The position numbers and the translations under genes were made by a program. Source: an uncultured Brachyspira sp. (GTDB lineage: Bacteria > Spirochaetota > Brachyspiria > Brachyspirales > Brachyspiraceae). From it: a stretch of DNA of 37,320 nt. The DNA is taken from positions 1-37,320 of the forward strand of contig CALXXQ010000014.1 in NCBI GenBank assembly GCA_944392715.1. Direction: 5' to 3'. Below, in pieces: positions 1 through 7,078 of the stretch. Each line of letters starts with the position of its first letter. The stretch's first letter is position 1. The notes beneath the pieces are model-generated. The model saw only the letters and a list, made by a program, of their open reading frames with translations. It was not told where the DNA came from and ran no database searches.

Positions 1-1084
1 AGAGTATGCAGTATGAAAGTTTTTTTATATATAGGCATATGCTTCCAGTATTTATCATTTCAAGAGTTTCTTTAAGATTTATATAATCTTCATTATCAGA
101 GTTTCCTAAAAGCATTTTATTGATATAATATTCGCACAAATCAAAGCCGTAATGACAAGGCATACATTTACCACATGATATACTTTTAGCAAACTGAACT
201 ATTTTTAATATTACTCTCACCATACATCTGTCTTCTCTTATAAAGCATATTCCTCCGTTTCCAATATTCATATTAAAACTATTAAAACATTCATAGTCTA
301 ATGTCATATTTTGAAATGATATAAAGTCTATAGGCGGATTTAAAAAACCGTTTGTAAATACGCATTTTATACTGTAGTCTTTGATAGTACCGCCTGCTGC
401 TCTTATAATATTTTTGATAGGAGTGTACATTTCAAATTCGTATATATTAGTACTTATAATATCTCCAGACATAGAAAGTATATAAGTTCCTTTATTTTCA
501 TGAGCACCATAATTTTTGAAGCTGAACTCTCCTATATGTGCCAAGTATGTAATTTGAGTTATAGTTTCCAAATCAAATATGTATTTTTTATTTTCAAAAG
601 AGAGAGGAGTTATTCTCTCATGATTTTCGCTGTAGTATGTTTGTTCATCGTATATATTAATTTTTATATCGTATGCAAATCCTGCATCTTCAGCTTCTGC
701 TATAGCTTTTATTAAAATATTTTTTTCTTCGCTGTAGTAATCTTTAAGCACTATATTAATTATTTTAATGTTAAGAATTTTAGCTAAATATAATGCTCCA
801 TCTAATATGAGGTGCGGATTATTTTTTATTAAGAATCTGTCTTTGAATACCAAATAATCAAATGATGCTGCATTTACAATTATAGAATCTTCTTTAATGT
901 TTTTGTCTATAAGTATTTTGTATAGTGAATTTTGAAATGCATCTCTGGACATAACGGAGAAGTTACGAAGATTATTTATGAAACTCTCTTCTAAAGGTTT
1001 GGTAATTAGGTAATCTCCGAAATGATCCTTATATGATTGGATATTAACAATATTATATTCACTATGCAGTACAAATTTTTTCAT
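1..1084 (-). CDS. NuoF-like (NADH dehydrogenase 51 kDa-like) subunit, partial, degenerate flavin/NADH site
   Basis: I translated this minus-strand frame by hand. It starts at the ATG at 1084, stays open for 361 codons and runs off the left edge, so the C-terminus is missing. It follows the NuoF/HoxF/HndC family: an SLBB-like stretch near residues 199-232, then the 4Fe-4S ligand set at C304, C307, C310 (SCGKCMPC) and C350. The N-terminal flavin/NADH part is badly eroded. Where the family has the glycine-rich GRGGAGFP motif there is SVMSRDAF (residues 43-50), and where it has NADEGEPGTxKDR there is NAASFDYLVFKDR (71-83). It therefore probably binds an iron-sulfur cluster but may not bind FMN or NADH. 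Its start overlaps the stop of the NuoE-like gene by 4 bases (ATGA), which indicates translational coupling. A diverged hydrogenase or dehydrogenase electron-transfer subunit is an alternative reading. Confidence 0.8.
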   Translation of the reverse strand, partial: MKKFVLHSEYNIVNIQSYKDHFGDYLITKPLEESFINNLRNFSVMSRDAFQNSLYKILIDKNIKEDSIIVNAASFDYLVFKDRFLIKNNPHLILDGALYLAKILNIKIINIVLKDYYSEEKNILIKAIAEAEDAGFAYDIKINIYDEQTYYSENHERITPLSFENKKYIFDLETITQITYLAHIGEFSFKNYGAHENKGTYILSMSGDIISTNIYEFEMYTPIKNIIRAAGGTIKDYSIKCVFTNGFLNPPIDFISFQNMTLDYECFNSFNMNIGNGGICFIREDRCMVRVILKIVQFAKSISCGKCMPCHYGFDLCEYYINKMLLGNSDNEDYINLKETLEMINTGSICLYIKKLSYCIL

Positions 1085-1350
1085 CTTTTTCTTAGATGTA
1101 TAGCTTCTATATATTTAACAACACTTTTAAAAGACGATTTTGTACATTCCGTACCATTGATGAGGACTGGCACGGCGTTATGGCAATTATGCATACACTC
1201 CATCTCTTTGAGGAGCATACCATCAGAAGACGGTACGCCTATTTGCAAGTCATAATGTGAACGTATAGCTTCTAAGAGGGCATAAGAGCCTTTCATAGAG
1301 CAGTGAAGCCCAACGCAAACCTCTATGACTGTTTTAATATCAGATGCCAT
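1081..1350 (-). CDS. NuoE-like thioredoxin-fold [2Fe-2S] ferredoxin
   Basis: This 89-residue protein has the cysteine pattern of the thioredoxin-like [2Fe-2S] domain of NuoE (24 kDa subunit): C12-x4-C17 (CVGLHC) and C52-x3-C56 (CMHNC). It lacks the N-terminal helical domain of about 70-80 residues found in full NuoE, so it resembles the free-standing ferredoxins that accompany NuoF-type and hydrogenase subunits. It lies directly upstream of the NuoF-like gene with an ATGA overlap, so the two are very likely made together and passed electrons between them in an ancestral complex. The Shine-Dalgarno site before the ATG is weak (GGGA about 12 bases upstream). The fold and cluster are well supported. 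The electron partner is not visible in this window. Confidence 0.85.
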   Translation of the reverse strand: MASDIKTVIEVCVGLHCSMKGSYALLEAIRSHYDLQIGVPSSDGMLLKEMECMHNCHNAVPVLINGTECTKSSFKSVVKYIEAIHLRKR

Positions 1351-1428
1351 ACTTATATTATCCCATTAAATAACTTTTACATTCATAAGAGATGAAAAAA
1401 ACATTAATATGTATAATGTTAATTTATA

Positions 1429-1518
1429 TTATTTCTTTTTATGCCTATTTTTGCGTAAACGTTTTTTACGTTTATGCGTAGCCATCTTTTGACGAAGTCT
1501 TTTTCTTCCTGAAGGCAT
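1429..1518 (-). CDS. bS22/mS38 (AURKAIP1/COX24 domain) small basic ribosomal-type protein
   Basis: This 29-residue, extremely basic protein begins MPSGRKRLRQKM and continues with a Lys/Arg/His-rich tail ending RHKKK. The arrangement R-K-R-x-R-x-K-M followed by H-K-R-K-K-R-L-R-K matches the short C-terminal COX24/AURKAIP1 domain of mitochondrial mS38 and the small bacterial bS22-type proteins, which bind rRNA in the small subunit. A strong Shine-Dalgarno site (GGGAGTG) sits about 6 bases before the ATG, which supports real translation despite the tiny size. It stands alone between the NuoE-like gene and a divergent acetyltransferase. The family assignment rests on composition and a short motif, because the gene is too small for other evidence. 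Confidence 0.8.
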   Translation of the reverse strand: MPSGRKRLRQKMATHKRKKRLRKNRHKKK

Positions 1519-1659
1519 ATACACTCCCATTTTATCTAATTTGAACATTTATTATAGCATTTTATACAAATAATTTCAAGTTAAAACTAAAAACTAATTC
1601 TATTTTTTTACATTTATCATATAATTATCATAATAATTTAATAAAAAAGGAACAATTAA

Positions 1660-2256
1660 ATGACTGAATTAGAAAAAATGATTAAAGGTTTAGAATACAG
1701 TTCGGCTGATAAAGATTTGGAAATTATGAGAAATAAGGCAAAAGATTTATGCTTGGATTATAATCTACTAAAATCTAATCAATTAGAAGAAAAAGAAAAT
1801 ATTATTAAAAAATTATTCGGAAAAATTGGGCAAAATTTTGGAATTACAGCTCCTTTTTACTGTGATTACGGATTTAATATAGAAGCTGGAAATAATTTTT
1901 ATGTAAATCATAATTGTGTAATACTTGACTGTGCTAAAGTAAAATTTGGAAATAATGTATTTATTGCTCCTAATTGCGGTTTTTATACTGCAGGTCATCC
2001 TTTAGATAGAGAAAGAAGAAATAGCTATATAGAATATGCATATCCTATAACTATTGGAAATGATGTATGGATAGGAGCTAATGTCATTGTACTTCCAGGT
2101 GTAACTATAGGAAATAATTGTGTTATAGGAGCTGGAAGTGTTGTGGTTAAAGATATACCTGATAATACGCTTGCTTTAGGTAATCCATGCAAAGTTATAA
2201 GAGAAATAAATGATGATGATAAAATCAAAAATTTGAATTGGAAAGGCAGTATTTAA
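1660..2256 (+). CDS. maa: Sugar O-acetyltransferase, maltose/galactoside acetyltransferase family
   Basis: This 198-residue protein has the full layout of the Maa/LacA/NodL family. An N-terminal helical cap (residues 1-55) is followed by a left-handed beta-helix of hexapeptide repeats (for example GNDVWIGANVIVLPGVTIG, then NNCVIGAGSVV). The catalytic histidine is H113 in the motif YTAGHPLD. The family transfers acetyl from acetyl-CoA to a sugar hydroxyl and works as a trimer in the cytoplasm. Length is normal for the family (about 180-200). A clear AAGGA site precedes the ATG by about 8 bases. The gene stands alone and is divergent from the small ribosomal-type gene. The exact sugar cannot be told from sequence, so maa is used as a family-level symbol. 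Confidence 0.9.
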   Translation: MTELEKMIKGLEYSSADKDLEIMRNKAKDLCLDYNLLKSNQLEEKENIIKKLFGKIGQNFGITAPFYCDYGFNIEAGNNFYVNHNCVILDCAKVKFGNNVFIAPNCGFYTAGHPLDRERRNSYIEYAYPITIGNDVWIGANVIVLPGVTIGNNCVIGAGSVVVKDIPDNTLALGNPCKVIREINDDDKIKNLNWKGSI

Positions 2257-2452
2257 TTGAAAAGATTATTAATATTATTTGTAGTTTAAATTTTTATTAG
2301 TACATCATTATACATTTACGTGCAGTGTGAATCATAAAGTTAAATAACATTTTGTAAGGCTTTATTTTATAATTAAACTTGAAAAACAATTTTAATTAGA
2401 ATTGTATAAAAAGATTTAAAGGATATTGCGGAAAGAAAACAAAAATATTTTT

Positions 2453-2481
2453 TTGACATTTATAAGTTATTTCATTATAAT
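2453..2481 (+). promoter_or_regulatory. Consensus sigma-70 promoter abutting the Rpn-type gene start
   Basis: A perfect TTGACA (2453-2458) and a perfect TATAAT (2476-2481) are separated by 17 bases. Transcription should begin 6-8 bases past the -10 box, at about 2488, which is the A of the ATG of the next gene. There is no Shine-Dalgarno sequence between them. This predicts a leaderless mRNA. Confidence 0.8.
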
Positions 2482-2487
2482 GACATT

Positions 2488-3333
2488 ATGAGTAATATAA
2501 ATATTAATGTTTTAAACGATTATTTTGTAAGATATTTATTTGCGTCTTCCGATAGTAACGTATTATTGTTAGATTTTATCAATTCTACAATGCTTGACTC
2601 TGGAATGAAAACTTTTAGAGCGGTTGAAATTTTAACACCATTCAATTATAAAGAAAATTATGAAGATAAAGAAACAATTGTTGATGTAAAATGTATTACT
2701 CAAAACGGAACAGTTGTTATTATAGAAATACAATTACAGGGTAATTCTAGATTTCCAGAACGTATTTTATATTATTGGGCTTCAAACTATAGTAAACTTT
2801 TAAAGCACGGAGAGAAATATGATGCCTTAACTCCAGTAATTATCATCAATATGTTAGATTTTAACTTAGATGACTCAGATAATATTCATTCATGTTACAT
2901 GATTTATGATACTCTTAACAAAAGATTATTAACAGACCATTTACAAATACACATAATAGAGCTTATAAAATTTAAATACAATTCATTAAAACCAGACTTA
3001 AATTGCTGGCTTAAGTTTTTTACTATGAAAGAAAATGATGATAAGGAGGCTATTATGTCTGAATTAGTAAAAGAAAAACCAATAATGGAAGAAGTACAAA
3101 AAAGATACAATAATTTCATAAAAGATCGATTAATGATGAATGAATATGACAAAAGACAGGCTTATCTTTACGGTAATCAGATAATGTTAGAGGAAGAAAG
3201 AAGATTAGGAATGGAAGAAGGTATAAAACAAGAAAAATATTCATTAGCTAAAAATATGAAGAAAGAAAATATGGATTTACAACTCATAAGCAGATTAACA
3301 GGATTAGATATTAAAGAAATAGAAAACTTGTGA
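2488..3333 (+). CDS. Rpn-family recombination-promoting nuclease / PD-(D/E)XK putative transposase
   Basis: This 281-residue protein belongs to the Rpn/PDDEXK_2 (TIGR01784) family. The N-terminus NDYFVRYLFAS is the usual opening, the catalytic core is D66 (IVDVKC) followed by E80-x-Q82 (IIEIQLQ), and then comes the RILYYWASNYSKLL helix. The C-terminus has the typical EEG-rich helix and a short LTGLDIKEIENL tail. Family members such as E. coli RpnA are DNA endonucleases that raise RecA-independent recombination, and the genes are often scattered and mobile. Length is normal and no catalytic residue is missing. The gene is alone, with its own consensus promoter ending just before the ATG, and is closed by a shared terminator. 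No inverted repeats or target duplications are visible around it. Confidence 0.88.
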   Translation: MSNININVLNDYFVRYLFASSDSNVLLLDFINSTMLDSGMKTFRAVEILTPFNYKENYEDKETIVDVKCITQNGTVVIIEIQLQGNSRFPERILYYWASNYSKLLKHGEKYDALTPVIIINMLDFNLDDSDNIHSCYMIYDTLNKRLLTDHLQIHIIELIKFKYNSLKPDLNCWLKFFTMKENDDKEAIMSELVKEKPIMEEVQKRYNNFIKDRLMMNEYDKRQAYLYGNQIMLEEERRLGMEEGIKQEKYSLAKNMKKENMDLQLISRLTGLDIKEIENL

Positions 3334-3350
3334 ATATTATTATGTATATA

Positions 3351-3395
3351 AAAAAATAATCATAGTATTAAATATAAACACTATGATTATTTTTA
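3351..3395. terminator. Bidirectional intrinsic terminator between convergent genes
   Basis: The left arm AAAAATAATCATAGT and the right arm ACTATGATTATTTTT pair perfectly over 15 bases around a 13-base loop. The A-run on the left and T-run on the right let it work in both directions, for the Rpn-type gene (plus) and the aminopeptidase gene (minus). Confidence 0.85.
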
Positions 3396-3417
3396 TAATT
3401 TTTTATTTATTTAATTA

Positions 3418-4896
3418 TTAAAACTTATCTATATCAACTAATTTTTCTACTGTTTTAGCAAGCAAATATACACCTACTCCAGTACCACCTTTAGATATAT
3501 ATTTTGAATCGCTGTCGCTATAAGAAGTACATGCTATATCCAAATGAGCCCATCTAGCTCCTTCAGTAAAGTAGGATAAAAATTGAGCAGCTGTTATAGT
3601 TCCTGCATATATTCCGCCTGTATTTTTTATATCTGCTATATCTGATTTTATCTGCTCTTTATACTCTTCAAACATAGGAAGCTCCCATACTCTCTCATAA
3701 GTATCATCTCCAGCCTCTTTTAAAGCAGATGTTAATGCTTTATCATTAGACATTAATCCTGTAGCATTTTTACCCAATGCTATAGAACATGCTCCAGTTA
3801 AAGTGGCAATATCTATTACAAAATCAGGATTATATTTTTTTATACCATAAGAAAGTGCATCAGCAAGTATAAGTCTTCCTTCAGCATCTGTATTAACAAC
3901 TTCAACTGTAACACCATTATGCATTTTTAATACATCTCCAGGATTTATAGCGGCACTTCCTGTTTTATTATCAGTTAAAGGACATACAACTGTAACATTA
4001 GCATTTAAATTCATATCTGATATTAAAAATAATGCTCCGCAAACAGCAGCAGCTCCAGCCATATCATCTTTCATACCCAACATACTGTCTGCAGGTTTCA
4101 ATGACATTCCGCCTGTATCAAATGTTATTCCTTTACCAACCAATAAAACATTCTTTTTTGCCTTAGCTTTTTTATACTGTGCTATAAATACTCTAGGAGG
4201 ATTTTTACTTCCAGCATTAACACCAAGTATTCCGTTCATACCAGCAGTTTTTAATTCTTTTTCTGTAAGTACTGTAACTGAAAGTTTTCTCATTTCAGCC
4301 TGTTTTTTTGCTCTATCAACAAATGTTAATGAATTAATAACATTGCTAGGCTCATTTACCATATCTCTTGCCCAGAATATATTATTTGCTATTTGACTAG
4401 CTTTATCTATAGCATTCTCAGTATCTTTTTTATGCTCAGAAACTAAAAGTATATTCTTAATATTAGATTTTTCTTTTAATCTTTTATCTCCAAAATAATT
4501 ATCAAATCTATAAGAAGAAAGTATTATACCTAAACAAAATTGTATATATGATTCTTCAGATGCTATTTCAGAAAATAATTCAGCCATATCTACTTCTATA
4601 TCATCTATATGTAAATCTTTCATTATTTTTATTAATGAAGCTCCTGCATTTTTCCAAGTTTCATACATATAATTTTTTACTTCCTTATATGTAATAAAAA
4701 TAACTCTTGTATTACTTGCAAATGCGAAAGCAAAAGGAGTTGATATAGTATAATATTTATCTTTTACTAAAGTATTGAATAATTTTATATACTCTTCATT
4801 GAAAGTACAAACTTTAGGTTCTTCTTTTTCAACTTTTACAAATACAGCCACTGTATGTTTTTTAATAAAATTAATTGTATGTTTAAGCTTCATCAT
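3418..4896 (-). CDS. pepA: Leucyl aminopeptidase, M17 family
   Basis: This 492-residue M17 metallopeptidase removes N-terminal residues from peptides, using two metal ions in a cytoplasmic hexamer. All expected catalytic and metal residues are present at the family spacing: K255 and D260 (VGKGITFDTGG), K267, D278 (MKDDMAGAAAV), and D337, E339, R341 (NTDAEGRL). The N-terminal 170 residues form the more variable regulatory domain. An AAGGA site lies 4 bases before the first ATG and 7 before the second (4893), so the second methionine may be the true start. A good promoter lies upstream, and the gene ends at a terminator shared with the Rpn-type gene. It appears monocistronic. Confidence 0.95.
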   Translation of the reverse strand: MMKLKHTINFIKKHTVAVFVKVEKEEPKVCTFNEEYIKLFNTLVKDKYYTISTPFAFAFASNTRVIFITYKEVKNYMYETWKNAGASLIKIMKDLHIDDIEVDMAELFSEIASEESYIQFCLGIILSSYRFDNYFGDKRLKEKSNIKNILLVSEHKKDTENAIDKASQIANNIFWARDMVNEPSNVINSLTFVDRAKKQAEMRKLSVTVLTEKELKTAGMNGILGVNAGSKNPPRVFIAQYKKAKAKKNVLLVGKGITFDTGGMSLKPADSMLGMKDDMAGAAAVCGALFLISDMNLNANVTVVCPLTDNKTGSAAINPGDVLKMHNGVTVEVVNTDAEGRLILADALSYGIKKYNPDFVIDIATLTGACSIALGKNATGLMSNDKALTSALKEAGDDTYERVWELPMFEEYKEQIKSDIADIKNTGGIYAGTITAAQFLSYFTEGARWAHLDIACTSYSDSDSKYISKGGTGVGVYLLAKTVEKLVDIDKF

Positions 4897-4932
4897 TAGT
4901 TCCTTTATATAATTAAAAATAACTTTTAAATA

Positions 4933-4960
4933 ATTATATATAATGTTTGTTTTATGTCAA
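4933..4960 (-). promoter_or_regulatory. Promoter of the aminopeptidase gene
   Basis: On the minus strand TTGACA (4960-4955) is followed after 16 bases by TATAAT (4938-4933), about 36 bases before the start codon. Both boxes are perfect. Confidence 0.7.
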
Positions 4961-4988
4961 TTATAATAAAAAATTATAGTATAACATA

Positions 4989-5016
4989 TTGCAATATGAA
5001 ATCTAAGATATATAAT
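4989..5016 (+). promoter_or_regulatory. Promoter of the first LPP20-like lipoprotein gene
   Basis: TTGCAA (4989-4994), a 16-base spacer and a perfect TATAAT (5011-5016) lie 33 bases before the ATG. It is divergent from the aminopeptidase promoter. Confidence 0.6.
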
Positions 5017-5048
5017 TAAATTAGTTGAATATAGGAGGAAATGAAAAC

Positions 5049-5546
5049 ATGATAAAAAAAATATTCAATATCGCATTTGCTCTATCTGCAATAATATTTA
5101 TGATATCATGTGGAACTGGAGTTAGCAGAAACAGACCTGAAGGTTGGATCAATGATGATACATTCAGAGTAATGGGAATGGGTTCTCCTTCAAGAGATGT
5201 AGACGACAAATTTAGAAGAGAATTGGTATCTAAACAAGCAGCAGAATTAGATGCTAAAAATAAAATAGCTGCAAAAATAGTAGGTTCATATATAGAATCT
5301 TTAAGTTCTACTGAAAAAGGGATGATAGACGAGTATGTTATACAGGAAAGAGTAGCTGGAAGAATAAGAGGTACTTCTGTAGTAGAAACTAAATGGGATT
5401 CTCAGCAAAATTGTACAGTAGTTATGGAATTATACTCTAAAGGCTTGAAAAAACAGATGGATAGTCTAGTGAGCAAATACCTTAATGAAGTTGGTATGCA
5501 ATATACTGCACAAGATGTTGCTGGAATGGTTAGAACATATGAATAA
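5049..5546 (+). CDS. LPP20-like lipoprotein, first of a tandem pair
   Basis: This 165-residue predicted lipoprotein starts at the ATG at 5049, which has AGGAGGAA at 5033-5040 at ideal distance. An in-frame TTG at 5025 overlaps that site and is not the start. The signal peptide is MIKKIFNIAFALSAIIFMISC, with a lipobox MISC placing the lipidated cysteine near residue 21. The mature part begins GTGVSRNRPEGWINDD, then has a helical stretch KQAAELDAKNKIAAKIVGSY typical of LPP20-type envelope proteins, and ends MVRTYE. Function is unknown; an outer-membrane or periplasmic role is inferred from the signal only. It is followed by a strong terminator, so it is transcribed separately from its paralogue at 5732. 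Confidence 0.8.
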   Translation: MIKKIFNIAFALSAIIFMISCGTGVSRNRPEGWINDDTFRVMGMGSPSRDVDDKFRRELVSKQAAELDAKNKIAAKIVGSYIESLSSTEKGMIDEYVIQERVAGRIRGTSVVETKWDSQQNCTVVMELYSKGLKKQMDSLVSKYLNEVGMQYTAQDVAGMVRTYE

Positions 5547-5566
5547 TATTTAAATATACATTATTC

Positions 5567-5597
5567 TAAAAAAGAGGCTTTAAAGCCTCTTTTTTAT
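5567..5597 (+). terminator. Intrinsic terminator after the first LPP20-like gene
   Basis: A-run, GAGGCT, a TTAA loop, AGCCTC and a T-run form a long, perfectly paired hairpin followed by T residues. Confidence 0.9.
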
Positions 5598-5661
5598 TTT
5601 AAATAATAAAATAGAATTAATCGATAATAAAAATAAAGTAATAAATTTTGTATTTTGATTA

Positions 5662-5689
5662 TTGCATAAAATTATTTTTTTTATATTAT
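5662..5689 (+). promoter_or_regulatory. Probable promoter of the second LPP20-like gene
   Basis: TTGCAT (5662-5667), a 16-base spacer and TATTAT (5684-5689) lie about 43 bases before the start codon, downstream of the preceding terminator. Confidence 0.5.
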
Positions 5690-5731
5690 ATAGTAGTAAT
5701 ATATTAAATATATTTTTAAGGATTATGTATA

Positions 5732-6235
5732 ATGAATAAATTTATAAAATTATTTTTATTAACAATAATATCATCTATGATTTTTATATCATGCACAACT
5801 GGAGTAAGCAGAAATAGTCCTGAAGGATGGATTAATAATGATACATTCAGAGTAATGGGAATGGGAGTTCCTTCAAGTGATATAGAAAGTACAGATAAAT
5901 TCAGAAGAGAACTTACATCTAAACAAGCAGCAGAATTAGATGCTAAAAATAAAATAGTTGCAAAAATAGTAGGTTCATATATAGAATCTTTAAGTTCTAC
6001 TGAAAAAGGTATGATAGATGAGTATGTTATACAAGAAAGAGTAGCTGGAAGAATAAGAGGTACTTCTGTAGTAGAAACTAAATGGGATTCTCAGCAAAAT
6101 TGTACAGTAGTTATGGAATTGTATTCTAAAGGCTTAAAAAGACAGATGGATACTCTAATAAGCAAATATCTTAATGAAGTTGGAATGCAATACACTGCCC
6201 AGGATGTTGCTGGAATGGTTAGAACTTATGAATAA
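5732..6235 (+). CDS. LPP20-like lipoprotein, second of a tandem pair
   Basis: This 167-residue lipoprotein is the paralogue of the gene at 5049. The signal peptide MNKFIKLFLLTIISSMIFISC ends in a lipobox FISC. The signal peptides differ, but from the KQAAELDAKNKI helix to the final MVRTYE the two proteins are almost identical, and the DNA matches even at most silent positions. The second copy has two extra residues near position 50 (DIESTDKFRRE against DVDDKFRRE). AAGGAT about 11 bases upstream serves as the ribosome site. Only 39 bases separate it from the SDR gene, so those two may be co-transcribed. Function is unknown; the pair probably gives dosage or slightly different envelope lipoproteins. 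Confidence 0.8.
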   Translation: MNKFIKLFLLTIISSMIFISCTTGVSRNSPEGWINNDTFRVMGMGVPSSDIESTDKFRRELTSKQAAELDAKNKIVAKIVGSYIESLSSTEKGMIDEYVIQERVAGRIRGTSVVETKWDSQQNCTVVMELYSKGLKRQMDTLISKYLNEVGMQYTAQDVAGMVRTYE

Positions 6236-6274
6236 TAAAGAATAAACAAATAATAAATTTTAAGGAAATTAATT

Positions 6275-7051
6275 ATGTATGCAGAAAGTATTAAAGGAAA
6301 AACAGCTTTTGTATCTGGAGCTAGTGCTGGTATAGGAGAAACTGTTTCAAAAATGCTTGCATCTAATGGTGTTAATCTTATATTAGCTGCAAGAAGAATA
6401 GAAAAACTTGAAAATTTGAAATCTGAATTAGAACAAAAATATAATATAAAAGTAAAGACAATAAAATTAGATTTTTCAAAAGCAGAAGATATAAAAAATG
6501 CTGTGGAAAATCTTGAAGATAAAAAAATAGATATACTTATAAATAATGCTGGTTTAGCTTTGGGTAAAGATTTATATTATAATAATACGATTGAAGATTC
6601 TTTGCAAATGATTAGAGTAAATTGCGAAGGATTAATAGTATTAACAAGACTCCTTCTTCCTTTTATATTAAAAAGCGAACATGGACATATTGTAAATCTT
6701 TCTTCTACTGCTGCTGATGAAGCATATAGCGGAGGAGCTATATACTGTGCTACTAAATCTTTTGTAGAAATGTTTGGAGACAGCCTTAGAGTAGAATTAA
6801 TTGATAAGCCTGTAAAAATAACTAATATAAAACCTGGAGCTGTAAATACAGAATTTTCTACTGTTAGATTTAAAGGCGATAAAGAAAAAGCTGATAATGT
6901 TTATAAAGGTTTTGATCCTTTATATGCAGAAGATATAGCCGATAATATAGAGTATGTCTTAACTAGAAAAAGCCATGTACAAATATCAAGTATGACTATT
7001 ATGGCAGAAAATCAAGGCAGTGCTACTATAATACATAAAAATAATAAATAG
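6275..7051 (+). CDS. Short-chain dehydrogenase/reductase, YdfG-like
   Basis: This 258-residue classical SDR has the cofactor motif GASAGIG (15-21), NNAG (90-93), and the catalytic S144, Y157 and K161 (YCATK). R40 and R41 after the second strand (AARRIEK) favour NADP(H). The closest family pattern is the YdfG/serine 3-dehydrogenase group, which oxidises 3-hydroxy acids such as L-allo-threonine, but substrate cannot be read from sequence with confidence. The length is normal. An AAGGAAA site precedes the ATG. The gene lies between the lipoprotein pair and a large unrelated gene 27 bases downstream, which suggests co-transcription rightward. Confidence 0.88.
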   Translation: MYAESIKGKTAFVSGASAGIGETVSKMLASNGVNLILAARRIEKLENLKSELEQKYNIKVKTIKLDFSKAEDIKNAVENLEDKKIDILINNAGLALGKDLYYNNTIEDSLQMIRVNCEGLIVLTRLLLPFILKSEHGHIVNLSSTAADEAYSGGAIYCATKSFVEMFGDSLRVELIDKPVKITNIKPGAVNTEFSTVRFKGDKEKADNVYKGFDPLYAEDIADNIEYVLTRKSHVQISSMTIMAENQGSATIIHKNNK

Positions 7052-7078
7052 AAAACAAAATTATGGGGGTCATTATTT

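Noticed and set aside
500-715. Plus-strand open frame within the NuoF-like gene
   Set aside because: The minus-strand frame is conserved over its whole length and overlaps the NuoE-like gene correctly. The plus frame has no ribosome site or family likeness.
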